64,000 nucleotides of DNA from JBBDWR01 sp040902745 (lineage in GTDB: Bacteria > Actinomycetota > UBA4738 > HRBIN12): positions 1 through 64,000 of the forward strand of contig JBBDWR010000029.1 in assembly GCA_040902745.1 (NCBI GenBank). Reading direction: 5' to 3'. The translations under genes and the position numbers were made by a program. Below are positions 52,884 through 61,208 of this stretch, in pieces. The notes under the pieces are model-generated. The model saw only the letters and a list, made by a program, of their open reading frames with translations, ran no database searches and was not told the DNA's origin. How positions within the stretch are numbered: position 1 is the first letter of the stretch; each line of letters starts with the position of its first letter.

Positions 52884-54173
52884 TCAGCCCTCCGCGGGAG
52901 TCCCCTCCTCGGTCGGCGCCGCGTCGGGCACCGAGACCGCATCCTCGACGGGAACCGGGGCGCCGTCCTCGGGCTCCGGCACCGGTGCAGGCTCTTGCGC
53001 AACGGGAGCGGTCGCCTCGGCGGTCGCCTCGGCGGTCGCCTCCGCAGCGGCTGCCGCGGCGCCGCGAGTCTCCTCTTGCTGTTGGGTCTCGGACTTGATG
53101 TCGATCCGCCAACCGGTGAGCCTGGCCGCGAGACGGGCGTTCTGGCCCTCCTTGCCGATCGCGAGCGACAGTTGGTAGTCGGGAACGATCACGAGCGCGT
53201 TCTGCGTTGAGTCATCAGTCTCCACGCGATTCACCTTCGCCGGCTGCAACGCATTCGCCACGAACTCCGCCGGGTTCGCACTCCACGGGACCACATCGAT
53301 CTTCTCGCCCCGAAGTTCGTTAACGACCATGCGAACGCGGGAGCCCTTTGGACCGACACACGCGCCGACAGGGTCGACGGCCGGCTCGTTCGAGGACACC
53401 GCGATCTTGGAGCGATGCCCGGGCTCCCGGGCGACGTTCCTGATCTCGACGATCCCCTCGTCGATCTCGGGCACCTCCATCGCGAAGAGGGACTTCAACA
53501 GGCCGGGGTGGGACCGCGACACCACGATCTGCGGACCCTTGGTGCCCTTGCGGACCTCCGTGATGTAGGCCTTGAGGCGCTCGCCGTTGCGGTACGGCTC
53601 GCTGGGAACCTGCTCCCCCTGCGGCAACAATGCTTCGACCTTGCCCAGGTCGAGCAGGGTGTATCGCCGCTCGGACTGCTGCACGATGCCCGTGACGATG
53701 TCGCCCTCGCGTCCGGCGAACTCCTCGTAGGTCATCTCGCGCTCGGCGTCGCGGAGCTTCTGGAAGATCACCTGCTTGGCGGTCTGCGCGCCGATCCTGC
53801 CTTTGAAGTCGTCGGTAACTGCGACCTCCTGCTCGGAAACCACGCGGATCTCCGGCTCCACCGGCTCGGGGGCCTCCGTGGGCTCGAAGGACTGCGCCTG
53901 CTCTTCTGTCGCCTCCTCCACAACGGCCTCGGCCGCCGGCTCGTCGGGATAGATCTCCTCGAGCTCTTGGAGCCAGATGCGAAGGTCGCCGGTCTCGGGA
54001 TCGATCGACGCGCGGACGCCGAGCGTGTCCTCGTCGATCTCCGGGTGCTCCTGCTTGTACCAGGACTTGTACGCCGAGGCCATGGCCTCCTCGAGGCCGG
54101 CGAGGATCGTCTCGAACGCGATGCCCTTCTCACGCTCCAACTCACGGAGCGCAGCGATCATCTCTGCGTTCAT
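52884..54173 (-). CDS. nusA: Transcription termination/antitermination factor NusA
   Basis: A 429-aa NusA. N-terminal polymerase-binding domain (MNAEMIAALRELEREKG), S1 domain (GDIVTGIVQQSERRYTLLDLG), then KH1/KH2 (GACVGPKGSRVRMVVNEL; LAIGKEGQNARLAARLTGW). An acidic Glu/Pro-rich insert of about 30-40 residues (EPAAEAVVEEATEEQAQSF region) lies before the FKGRIGAQTAKQV segment, and the tail is acidic with ATAE repeats. It overlaps rimP by 4 bases. Confidence 0.95.
   Translation of the reverse strand: MNAEMIAALRELEREKGIAFETILAGLEEAMASAYKSWYKQEHPEIDEDTLGVRASIDPETGDLRIWLQELEEIYPDEPAAEAVVEEATEEQAQSFEPTEAPEPVEPEIRVVSEQEVAVTDDFKGRIGAQTAKQVIFQKLRDAEREMTYEEFAGREGDIVTGIVQQSERRYTLLDLGKVEALLPQGEQVPSEPYRNGERLKAYITEVRKGTKGPQIVVSRSHPGLLKSLFAMEVPEIDEGIVEIRNVAREPGHRSKIAVSSNEPAVDPVGACVGPKGSRVRMVVNELRGEKIDVVPWSANPAEFVANALQPAKVNRVETDDSTQNALVIVPDYQLSLAIGKEGQNARLAARLTGWRIDIKSETQQQEETRGAAAAAAEATAEATAEATAPVAQEPAPVPEPEDGAPVPVEDAVSVPDAAPTEEGTPAEG
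53008..53043 (-). repeat. 12-bp tandem repeat in nusA tail
   Basis: Three copies of gcggtcgcctcg (plus strand; last copy with one change) encode ATAE repeats in the NusA C-terminal tail. Confidence 0.8.
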
Positions 54174-54649
54174 CTCGTACCTCTCTTCTGCTCGGCTCCC
54201 CACTCGAACACGGTGCGAGCCGACGCGATGTCGTCGTACCGGACGCGTACCTCTCCGCCGTCGGCGGCCACCACGATGGCCTCCGCATCGGCCGAGACGA
54301 GCGCGCCCGCGTGTGTCCACGAGCCGTCGATCGGCTCCGTCGTCTTCACCTTCACCCGGTCACCGATCCGGCGCTTGAAGTGCTCCGGCCTCCTGAGCGG
54401 ACGCTCGATGCCCGGTGAGGACACCTCGAGCCGGTAGGACCCGGGGCCGGGGTCGAACCCCTCGAGATCGAGCCGTCGCGAGATACGCTCCGAGGTCTGC
54501 GCGATCGTGCCGAGATCCAGGGCACCGGCCGGGCGTTCGATGGTGACCCGGAGCACGCGCTCACCGTGTTCACGGGTGACCGACGCCTCCACGAGCTCGA
54601 GCCCATCGGATGCCACCACCGGTGCGATCAGCGTCTCCAGATCCTTCAC
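54170..54649 (-). CDS. rimP: Ribosome maturation factor RimP
   Basis: A 159-aa RimP needed for 30S maturation. The N-terminal alpha/beta domain includes LELVEASVTREHGERVLRV and the SSPGIERPLRRPEHF signature; the C-terminal SH3-like barrel includes GDRVKVKT and VRYDDIASARTVFEW. The start is a GTG following GAGGGGG. It heads the rimP-nusA-ylxR-infB operon, whose leader contains a promoter and a terminator-like hairpin. Confidence 0.94.
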   Translation of the reverse strand: MKDLETLIAPVVASDGLELVEASVTREHGERVLRVTIERPAGALDLGTIAQTSERISRRLDLEGFDPGPGSYRLEVSSPGIERPLRRPEHFKRRIGDRVKVKTTEPIDGSWTHAGALVSADAEAIVVAADGGEVRVRYDDIASARTVFEWGAEQKRGTR

Positions 54650-54702
54650 CCCCCTCGCCCCTTTCCCGTTCGTGCTGCGGGAACAAGCCCTGAGAAACAG
54701 AA

Positions 54703-54756
54703 AGTGGGCCGCGGCCCACTCCGGTACGCACGAGTTCCAGTCCGAGAAAGAGTATA
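54703..54756 (-). promoter_or_regulatory. rimP-nusA leader: -10 element and terminator-like hairpin
   Basis: On the minus strand, TATACT (54756-54751) looks like a -10 element, though its -35 is poor. About 30 bases later AGTGGGCCGCGGCCCACT (54720-54703), an 18-bp palindrome, can form a 7-bp stem with a CGCG loop followed by TTTCTGTTTC. It may be the proS terminator or, if the promoter is real, an attenuator in front of rimP-nusA. It lies in the 174-base proS-rimP gap. Confidence 0.5.
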
Positions 54757-54823
54757 GCGGCGCCGGTTCGAACGCCTGCTTCGCCGCAGGTCAGCGAACC
54801 TCCGATGCCCCGTGGCGGAACGA

Positions 54824-56533
54824 TCAGGGGGCTGCTTGCAGTGCCCTGGAGGCGGCGTCGACCGCTGCGGCAAGGGGGGCGGTCGTCCGTTCTCCGGATC
54901 GACGCGCTTTCACATCGATGGTGCCGGCCTCGATGCCGCGCTTGCCCACCACGACCTGCACCGGGTACCCGATCAGGTCGGCATCTTTGAACTTCACACC
55001 TGCGGACTCCGCTCGGTCGTCCAGCACGACCTCGACCCCGCGTTCGGACAGTCCCTCGTAGATCGCTTCCGCCTGCGCGACGGACGGTTCGTGGTCCCGC
55101 GTCGCGAGCACCACACAGACCTCGAAAGGGGCCAGCGCCTTGGGCCACGTCAGTCCGTCATCGTCGTGGAACTGTTCCGCCGCCGCCGCTACGATCCGCG
55201 AGATGCCGATCCCGTAGCACGCCATCTGGTACGGGTGCTCGATCCCGTCCTCGTCGGCGAAGGTGGCTTTGAGCGGTTCGGAGTAGAGCGTCCCGAGCTG
55301 GTAGATGTGGCCGACAACGATCGAGGACCCGATCCGCAATGCCCCGCCGTCGTTCGGACAACGGTCGCCTTCTGAGATCTGGACGAGATCCTCGTACCGG
55401 TCGACACGGAAGTCTCGCGTGACGTTCACCCCGACCGTGTGGTGGTCGGGTCTGTTCGCTCCGGCCACCCAGTTCCCCGCGCCGGACACGAGCCGGTCCG
55501 CGAGGATCGCGATCTCCTGGCCCAACCCCTGAGGCCCGACGAAGCCCCGTACGAGCCCATGGGCCTCGAAGGCGTCCTCGTCGAATGCCCGAACCTGCGA
55601 TGGGGAATACAGCCGAGCGAGCTTCTTCTCGTTGACCTCCCGATCGCCGGGAACGAGCACCGCGACAGCCTGCCCCCCCGCGTCGAACAACATGGTCTTG
55701 AGGATCTGGGACTCGGGCACCTCGAGGAGCCGCGCGACCGCCGCAACGGAGGTGGCTCCCGGTGTCGCAACATCCTCGGACTTCGCGGGCTCGTCGACCG
55801 ACGCGGCTTCGGGGAGATGCTGGGAGGCCGCCTCGAGGTCCGCCAGATAGTCCCCGTTCTCGCACGTCACGTACAGGTCCTCGCCGATCTCCGCCGGCGC
55901 CATGAACTCGTGGTTGACGTCACCGCCGATCGAACCGGGATCGGCCTCTACGACGAGGTAGTCCAAGCCGCATCTGGCGAAGACGCGATGGTAGGCCTGC
56001 AGCATCACGTCGTAGGACCGACGCATCGCGTCCTCGTCGACGTCGAAGGAGTAGGCATCCTTCATCAGGAACTCCCGGCCCCGCAGCAGTCCGTAGCGCG
56101 GACGCCGCTCGTCCCGGTACTTCCACTCGATCTGATACAGGTTCACGGGAAGATCGCGGTACGAAGGCAGCTCGCCCGCGACGAGCGGCGCAACGACTTC
56201 CTCCTGGGTGGGACCGAGTCCCACCTCACGGCCGTGCCGGTCCGTGAGCTTGAACATCTCGTCGCCGTAGGCCTCCCACCGGCCGGTGGCCTTCCAGGGA
56301 TCGGACGGAAGCAGGATCGGCATCCGCAGTTCCTGCGCGCCGCACGCGTCCATCTCCTCCCGAACGATCGCCTCGATCTTGCGTACGGTTCGCAACCCGA
56401 GCGGCAGGGTCGTGTAAACACCCGCCATAACCTGCCGGATGAACGCGGCGCGCATCAACAACCGATGCGATGCGGCGTCCGCCTCGGCGGGATCCTCTCG
56501 CAGGGTGCGCGCGAACAGATGCGACAGACGCAT
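54824..56533 (-). CDS. proS: Prolyl-tRNA synthetase (bacterial type with editing domain)
   Basis: A 569-aa class II synthetase. The ATG at 56533 opens MRLSHLFARTLREDP. Motif 2 region is YRDERRPRYGLLRGREFLMKD, and motif 3 is ACYGIGISRIVAA. The editing (INS/YbaK) domain sits between, about residues 225-385, with VPESQILKTMLF. The C-terminal anticodon-binding domain includes FEVCVVLATRD and VVVGKRGIEAGTIDVK. It precedes rimP as in many actinobacteria. Confidence 0.96.
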   Translation of the reverse strand: MRLSHLFARTLREDPAEADAASHRLLMRAAFIRQVMAGVYTTLPLGLRTVRKIEAIVREEMDACGAQELRMPILLPSDPWKATGRWEAYGDEMFKLTDRHGREVGLGPTQEEVVAPLVAGELPSYRDLPVNLYQIEWKYRDERRPRYGLLRGREFLMKDAYSFDVDEDAMRRSYDVMLQAYHRVFARCGLDYLVVEADPGSIGGDVNHEFMAPAEIGEDLYVTCENGDYLADLEAASQHLPEAASVDEPAKSEDVATPGATSVAAVARLLEVPESQILKTMLFDAGGQAVAVLVPGDREVNEKKLARLYSPSQVRAFDEDAFEAHGLVRGFVGPQGLGQEIAILADRLVSGAGNWVAGANRPDHHTVGVNVTRDFRVDRYEDLVQISEGDRCPNDGGALRIGSSIVVGHIYQLGTLYSEPLKATFADEDGIEHPYQMACYGIGISRIVAAAAEQFHDDDGLTWPKALAPFEVCVVLATRDHEPSVAQAEAIYEGLSERGVEVVLDDRAESAGVKFKDADLIGYPVQVVVGKRGIEAGTIDVKARRSGERTTAPLAAAVDAASRALQAAP

Positions 56534-56564
56534 CAGCGAAGGATACCCGTCCGGGTCGGCGCTC

Positions 56565-58193
56565 TCAGGTGGGCGCGAGCACGTCGAGCCACTGGCGCCA
56601 CAGATCGGTGGCACCGGAGCCGTCCGACTCCGCGAACTGACTCGTCACCGCCACGCGCTCGGCGTCTCCCGGATCCCGGTTCGCGGCGCTGGTGCCGCCC
56701 CAGGGGTCGACTCCCGGCCCGGCTTGGTAGCGCGCCTGGCCGGCACGCAGTCGCACGGTACCGTCGATGGTTCCCCCGACGATGTCGGTCGCGTAGGCGG
56801 ACAAATACTCCCCGCCCCCCAGCAGCCCCGCGCGAACGTACGTGGCGACGATCGTGCCCCCCGCGGTGGTGGCCACTGCCGGCCAGGCGAGATCGCGGTC
56901 CTCGATGGCGATGGTGCCGTGGGCGGTGACCACGGAGGCACCGAGGTCCGCGTCCGGACGCACTTGGTACCAGCGGACCGCCGATTCCACGTATCCCGCC
57001 CCGCCCACATCACGTCGGATCGTGTGCGCAGCCGTTATCCGATCGGCGTCGACGTCGTACACGGATGGTCCGAACCGAAGATCGCCCGTATCCCAGAACG
57101 TATCGGGGTCGCCGAGGCCCCCGTCGGCTTGTGTCCCGTAGGGAGCGACCGCCACCGGAGCGACCCTCTTGGCGGCGCGCGCGAGCTTGAGTCCCCCGCC
57201 CCCACGCTTGAGGCGCCACAGCACGACCCGTTCCCCTCGGATCGACCCCTGGAAGGAGACGAGGTACTGCACCTGCGGCGACGACCCGCCGTAGGTCTGC
57301 ATCGGCTGCAGGCCGACGCCCCGCTCGTTGTGGGGATCACGCGTCCGGTCGCCTGCGAAGACCTTCCGCTGGAGTTCACCGCAACCTCCGTACAGGCTCC
57401 CCTTCGGGAACGCCAGGACCTGCGCGTAGTGGAACTTCGCCCCCTTGATCCCCCGCTGATCGGTCGCGATCGTCACGCGATCGCCCGTGAACCCCAGCGC
57501 CGGCTGCGTGGCGCGCTGCTTCGCGTCGCGGGGTGTCTGATCGCCGTTGATCTTGCGAACGCACCAGGCGCTCGGGTCGTCCGCCGTTTCGTCTCGCGCG
57601 GTCGCGACCACGATCCACGAGCGGGTCGGGTTCGAGGCGCGGTCTTGGGCGACGTAGACGAGGACGAACCGTTTGGCGTAGTGGTCGAAGACCACCCGCG
57701 GCGCGGACTCCACGGCGCCGTTGGGCAGCGCGTTGCGCAGCGATCGCAACCGGATCGGCCATCCGGCGCGCAGCGCCCCCGAAACGGGACCGAACACGCC
57801 GACATGCGGTGTCACGGCGGAGACGAACCAGGAGTCGCCGAGCGCCCCGGTGCTCGAAGCCGGAACCGCTCCCACCCGGTCGTCGATGCCGAGGAACCCT
57901 CCATCGGACACGGGCGTTCGCCCCACGATGGCGGTCTGGGACGGCGGGAGGAGGCGACCGGGATCAACGATCCTCGTCCGGAGCTTGCGACCCGCGACCT
58001 CAGCCGGCGTCGCAACGACATCGGCTGCGGCTACCGGAGAAGACACTGCAACGATGAGCGCGACCAACACGGCGATGTGGATGTGGCATCGGGTGGGACG
58101 GATCGCGAAGACCTTCCTGCGAGCGGCGTTCGGGGGAACTCCGCGGAACTCCCCCGACCCTACCGCACGGGCGCCGGAGACCGTCCACGTCAA
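56565..58193 (-). CDS. Secreted propeller-like protein of unknown function
   Basis: About 542 aa if it begins at the TTG at 58193 (GAGAGG upstream); other starts are possible. A basic stretch leads to a signal helix (IHIAVLVALIVAVSSPVAAA). The rest is repetitive beta structure with neuraminidase-like or propeller-like segments: SAPRVVFDHYAKRFVLVYVAQD, SWIVVATARDE, TQPALGFTGDRVTIATDQ, YLVSFQGSIRGERVVLWRL and WPAVATTAGGTIVATYVRAG. The conserved Asp boxes of sialidases are not clear, so no activity is proposed. It lies between the trp leader (divergent) and proS. Confidence 0.72.
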   Translation of the reverse strand: MTWTVSGARAVGSGEFRGVPPNAARRKVFAIRPTRCHIHIAVLVALIVAVSSPVAAADVVATPAEVAGRKLRTRIVDPGRLLPPSQTAIVGRTPVSDGGFLGIDDRVGAVPASSTGALGDSWFVSAVTPHVGVFGPVSGALRAGWPIRLRSLRNALPNGAVESAPRVVFDHYAKRFVLVYVAQDRASNPTRSWIVVATARDETADDPSAWCVRKINGDQTPRDAKQRATQPALGFTGDRVTIATDQRGIKGAKFHYAQVLAFPKGSLYGGCGELQRKVFAGDRTRDPHNERGVGLQPMQTYGGSSPQVQYLVSFQGSIRGERVVLWRLKRGGGGLKLARAAKRVAPVAVAPYGTQADGGLGDPDTFWDTGDLRFGPSVYDVDADRITAAHTIRRDVGGAGYVESAVRWYQVRPDADLGASVVTAHGTIAIEDRDLAWPAVATTAGGTIVATYVRAGLLGGGEYLSAYATDIVGGTIDGTVRLRAGQARYQAGPGVDPWGGTSAANRDPGDAERVAVTSQFAESDGSGATDLWRQWLDVLAPT

Positions 58194-58211
58194 CGACCTC
58201 TCGCCCAATGT

Positions 58212-58240
58212 TTGACGGAACCCGAGCGAGCTGGCACGAT
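58212..58240 (+). promoter_or_regulatory. Predicted trp promoter
   Basis: TTGACG (58212-58217) and CACGAT (58235-58240) are 17 bases apart. Transcription would begin at about 58247-58248, at the ATG of the Trp leader peptide, making that peptide's mRNA leaderless. Confidence 0.55.
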
Positions 58241-58247
58241 GCCCCGG

Positions 58248-58316
58248 ATGAGCGTTCTGGCGGAAGGCTGGGTGTGGCGCTTGGGCTCGATGAGCCCGGT
58301 GCCGACACGCGCCTGA
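58248..58316 (+). CDS. trpL: trp operon leader peptide
   Basis: A 22-codon ORF, MSVLAEGWVWRLGSMSPVPT ending RA, with two Trp codons at positions 8 and 10. It is followed by the hairpin GGGCTC-GAT-GAGCCC overlapping its own codons and by a strong terminator before trpE. This is the standard layout of a ribosome-mediated attenuator. An in-frame ATG lies 9 bases upstream, but the predicted promoter favours 58248. Confidence 0.8.
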   Translation: MSVLAEGWVWRLGSMSPVPTRA

Positions 58317-58345
58317 TCCTCCACCAGCAACGACGACGCGGCCGG

Positions 58346-58371
58346 CCCCGGGCGATAAGCCCGGGGTTTTT
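58346..58371 (+). terminator. trp attenuator terminator
   Basis: CCCCGGGC (58346-58353), loop GATAA, GCCCGGGG (58359-58366), then TTTTT. Its left arm (CCGGGC) could instead pair with GCCCGG near 58293-58299 in the leader, giving an antiterminator. When Trp-tRNA is scarce, ribosomes would stall on the leader Trp codons and let trpE be read. Confidence 0.88.
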
Positions 58372-58410
58372 CCGTTCCGGACCCGCCGACGAACCACAGA
58401 AGGAGGACCG

Positions 58411-59967
58411 GTGCAACCGCATCAGCAGATCCGGCCCGATCGAGACGAGTTCGACGCCCTCGCTTCGCAGTGGCCGCTCGTCCCGGTTTGGACCGAGCTG
58501 CTCGCCGACGTCTCCACCCCTGTCGGGCTGTTCCACGCGCTCGCGGGGGACGGACCCGGGATCCTGCTCGAGAGCGTTGAACGGTCGGAGCGCTGGGGTC
58601 GCTTCTCCTTCGTGGCGGGCGACCCCGCCGCCTTGATCGTCGCCGACGAGCGCGGCGTGCGGATCGAGGCGCAGGCACGAGATCTCCCCATAGCGGTGCC
58701 CGAATCCCCATCGCAGCCGCGCGAGGCCCTCCGCTCCGTGGCACAGGCGCTGCTCGGACCCCGGGTCGAGGCCCTCCCCGCCTTGACGGGCGGGCTGATG
58801 GGGGTCCTGAGCTACGAAGCCGCACACCTGCTGGACGGACATCCGTATCCGAGCGGCGACGGACCGGGCGGTCTGCCGCCGTGCCCTCCCATCACCCTGC
58901 AGGTGATCGACCGCGCCGTCGTGTTCGATCACTGGAGGCAGCGTCTGCTTCTCGTCGCGCACGTGCCCGCCGGCGGCTACGACGAGGGGGTTGCAGCGCT
59001 GGAGGATCTCGCCGAACGGGTCGGCGGAGCGGTCGCTCCTGCCCCCGCGCCGCTCCCCTCCTCAAGCGCGATCGACATCGGGCTCGGAGAAACGAACATG
59101 ACCGACGAACGATTCGTGCAGATCGTCCGAGACTTCAAGGAGCACATCCTCGCCGGCGACATCTTCCAGGGAGTCCCCTCGCGACGCGTCGCGTTCCCTG
59201 CGCCGGACGGAGGATTCCCGATCTACCGCCGACTGCGGGTGAGCAACCCGTCGCCGTACATGTTCTACGTCCGCCAGCCCGGCATGGAGCTCGCAGGCTC
59301 CTCCCCGGAGCCACTGGTGCGCGTCGAAGGACGACGTGTATCGACCCGCCCGATCGCCGGGACGTACGCTCGCGGCGCCGACGAACAGGAGGACCTCGCG
59401 CTCGAGCGCAAACTCCTCGCCGATCCGAAGGAGCTCGCCGAACACGCGATGCTCGTCGATCTCGCCCGCAACGACATCGGCCGTGTGTGCACGGCGGGGA
59501 CCGTCGAACCCACGGAACTCATGGTGGTCGAACGATTCTCCCGGGTGATGCACATCGTGAGTACCGTCGAGGGCGATCTCGCCGACGGACTCGATCCACT
59601 CGACGCGCTCGCGGTCACGTTCCCTGCCGGGACCGTGAGCGGTGCTCCCAAACGCAGGGCCATGGAGTTGATCGCCGAAGCAGAGCCGACCGCGCGCGGC
59701 CCCTACGCTGGGGCGGTGGGATATCTCACCTTCGCCGGAGATCTCGACTTCTGCATCACGATCCGTACCGCGGTGATCGCCGATGGCATCGCCACGGTGC
59801 AATCCGGCGGCGGCATCGTGGCCGATTCCGATCCCGAGACCGAGCTGCGCGAGAGCAAGGCGAAGGCATCGGGTCTCATGCCTGCGGTCGCCGGACCGGC
59901 GAGCACCCCGAGGGCCTCAGCGTCCGGCGAGAACGATCCGGCCGCGGATACGGGAGCGCTGCGATGA
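58411..59967 (+). CDS. trpE: Anthranilate synthase component I
   Basis: A 518-aa TrpE making anthranilate from chorismate with ammonia supplied by TrpG. The GTG start has AAGGAGG 5 bases upstream. The LLESVE motif (about residue 51) is the Trp feedback site. The catalytic half has IFQGVPSRR, NPSPYMFY, GSSPEPLVR, RPIAGTYARG, DLARNDIGRV and PAGTVSGAPK. It is controlled by the leader attenuator and overlaps trpG by 4 bases. No other trp genes follow. Confidence 0.96.
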   Translation: MQPHQQIRPDRDEFDALASQWPLVPVWTELLADVSTPVGLFHALAGDGPGILLESVERSERWGRFSFVAGDPAALIVADERGVRIEAQARDLPIAVPESPSQPREALRSVAQALLGPRVEALPALTGGLMGVLSYEAAHLLDGHPYPSGDGPGGLPPCPPITLQVIDRAVVFDHWRQRLLLVAHVPAGGYDEGVAALEDLAERVGGAVAPAPAPLPSSSAIDIGLGETNMTDERFVQIVRDFKEHILAGDIFQGVPSRRVAFPAPDGGFPIYRRLRVSNPSPYMFYVRQPGMELAGSSPEPLVRVEGRRVSTRPIAGTYARGADEQEDLALERKLLADPKELAEHAMLVDLARNDIGRVCTAGTVEPTELMVVERFSRVMHIVSTVEGDLADGLDPLDALAVTFPAGTVSGAPKRRAMELIAEAEPTARGPYAGAVGYLTFAGDLDFCITIRTAVIADGIATVQSGGGIVADSDPETELRESKAKASGLMPAVAGPASTPRASASGENDPAADTGALR

Positions 59968-60530
59968 TCCTCGTGATCGACCACTACGACTCGTTCGTCT
60001 ACAACCTCGTCCAGTTGATCGAGAAGCTCGGCGCAAGCACCGACGTCGTCCGCAGCGATGCGGAATCCGCCGAGGCACTGGTTGCTCGCAGGCCCGACGC
60101 CGTGGTGCTGTCTCCCGGTCCCGGTCGACCGGAGGACGCCGGATGTATGACCGACCTGCTCGCGATCCTCCCGTCCGAGACCCCAGTCCTCGGCGTGTGC
60201 CTCGGTCATCAGGCCCTCGGCATCGCCGCGGGAGGACGGGTCGAGCGCGCCGCCCCCGTCCATGGGAAGGCGTCCAAGGTCTTCCACGAAGGAGCGGGGA
60301 TCCTCGCCGGCGTCTCGAACCCGTTCGAGGCCGCCCGGTACCACTCGCTCGTAGTGTTGCGCGACGACCTCCCCGACCAGCTCGAGCTCACCGCATGGAC
60401 CGACGACGGACTCGTGATGGCGACCCAGCACCGGGAGCTTCCTCGATTCGGCGTCCAGTTCCACCCGGAGAGCATCCTGACACCAGAGGGGCCGACGATC
60501 GTCGAGAGCTTCTTGCGCCTCACGAGGTAG
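59964..60530 (+). CDS. trpG: Anthranilate synthase component II (glutamine amidotransferase)
   Basis: A 188-aa class I amidotransferase. The nucleophile is Cys in LGVCLGHQALG (about residue 79), and the catalytic His and Glu are in FGVQFHPESIL. VIDHYDSFVYNLVQ opens the chain. It gives ammonia to TrpE, and could also serve PabB for folate, as in other bacteria with a single such subunit. The ATG overlaps the trpE stop. Confidence 0.95.
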   Translation: MILVIDHYDSFVYNLVQLIEKLGASTDVVRSDAESAEALVARRPDAVVLSPGPGRPEDAGCMTDLLAILPSETPVLGVCLGHQALGIAAGGRVERAAPVHGKASKVFHEGAGILAGVSNPFEAARYHSLVVLRDDLPDQLELTAWTDDGLVMATQHRELPRFGVQFHPESILTPEGPTIVESFLRLTR

Positions 60531-60607
60531 CCAGCCGTGAGTTTGCACTCGTGACGAGCTCGGACCAAGCTGAACGCCCGCATCCGGCCCCAACGAGGAG
60601 ACTCGCG

Positions 60608-61174
60608 ATGAGTGACCTTGCCAGCCTGTTCCAGACTGCGAGCAGCCGATTCGGAGAGCTCGTGCATCTCGTGCGAGATGATCAGTGGACATCGTCGACG
60701 CCATGTACCGAGTGGGACGTCCGCGCGCTCGTGAATCACCTGGTCGTCGAGGATCTCTGGGTACCTCCACTGCTCGCCGGCAAGACCATCGAGGACGTGG
60801 GAGACGCCTTCGACGGTGACGTGTTGGGGGACGATCCGATCGCAGCTTGGGATCGCGCGGTCGGATCCGCGCAAGCGGGATTCTCCGCGGCTGACGCGAT
60901 GACTCGCAAGGTCCACCTATCGTTCGGCGAGTCACCCGCTGAGGAGTACGCGTTCCAGTTGACAGCTGACCATACGATCCACGCGTGGGATCTTGCTCGT
61001 GGGATCGGCGCCGACGACACACTGGATCCCGAACTCGTCACGTTCGTCAGCGAGCGACTGCTCCCTCAGATCGAGGATTGGCGGTCGGGTGGCGCGTTCG
61101 TCAACCCGGTGCCGGTGCCGGAGGGTGCAGACACACAGACTCGGCTTCTCGCCGAAACCGGCCGCACGGTCTGA
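60608..61174 (+). CDS. DinB-like TIGR03086/maleylpyruvate-isomerase-type protein
   Basis: A 188-aa protein with GAGGAG 8 bases before the ATG. It has a four-helix DinB-like fold with LVRDDQWTSSTPCTEWDVRALVNHLV, the signature of actinobacterial TIGR03086 and MDMPI_N proteins, and a later His in FQLTADHTIHAWDLARGIG. Members include mycothiol-dependent isomerases, but many are uncharacterised and the substrate here is unknown. It follows trpG by 77 bases on the same strand. Confidence 0.82.
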   Translation: MSDLASLFQTASSRFGELVHLVRDDQWTSSTPCTEWDVRALVNHLVVEDLWVPPLLAGKTIEDVGDAFDGDVLGDDPIAAWDRAVGSAQAGFSAADAMTRKVHLSFGESPAEEYAFQLTADHTIHAWDLARGIGADDTLDPELVTFVSERLLPQIEDWRSGGAFVNPVPVPEGADTQTRLLAETGRTV

Positions 61175-61208
61175 GCCGAGCAGGCCGCTGCCCTTCGGAC
61201 CCGATCTA

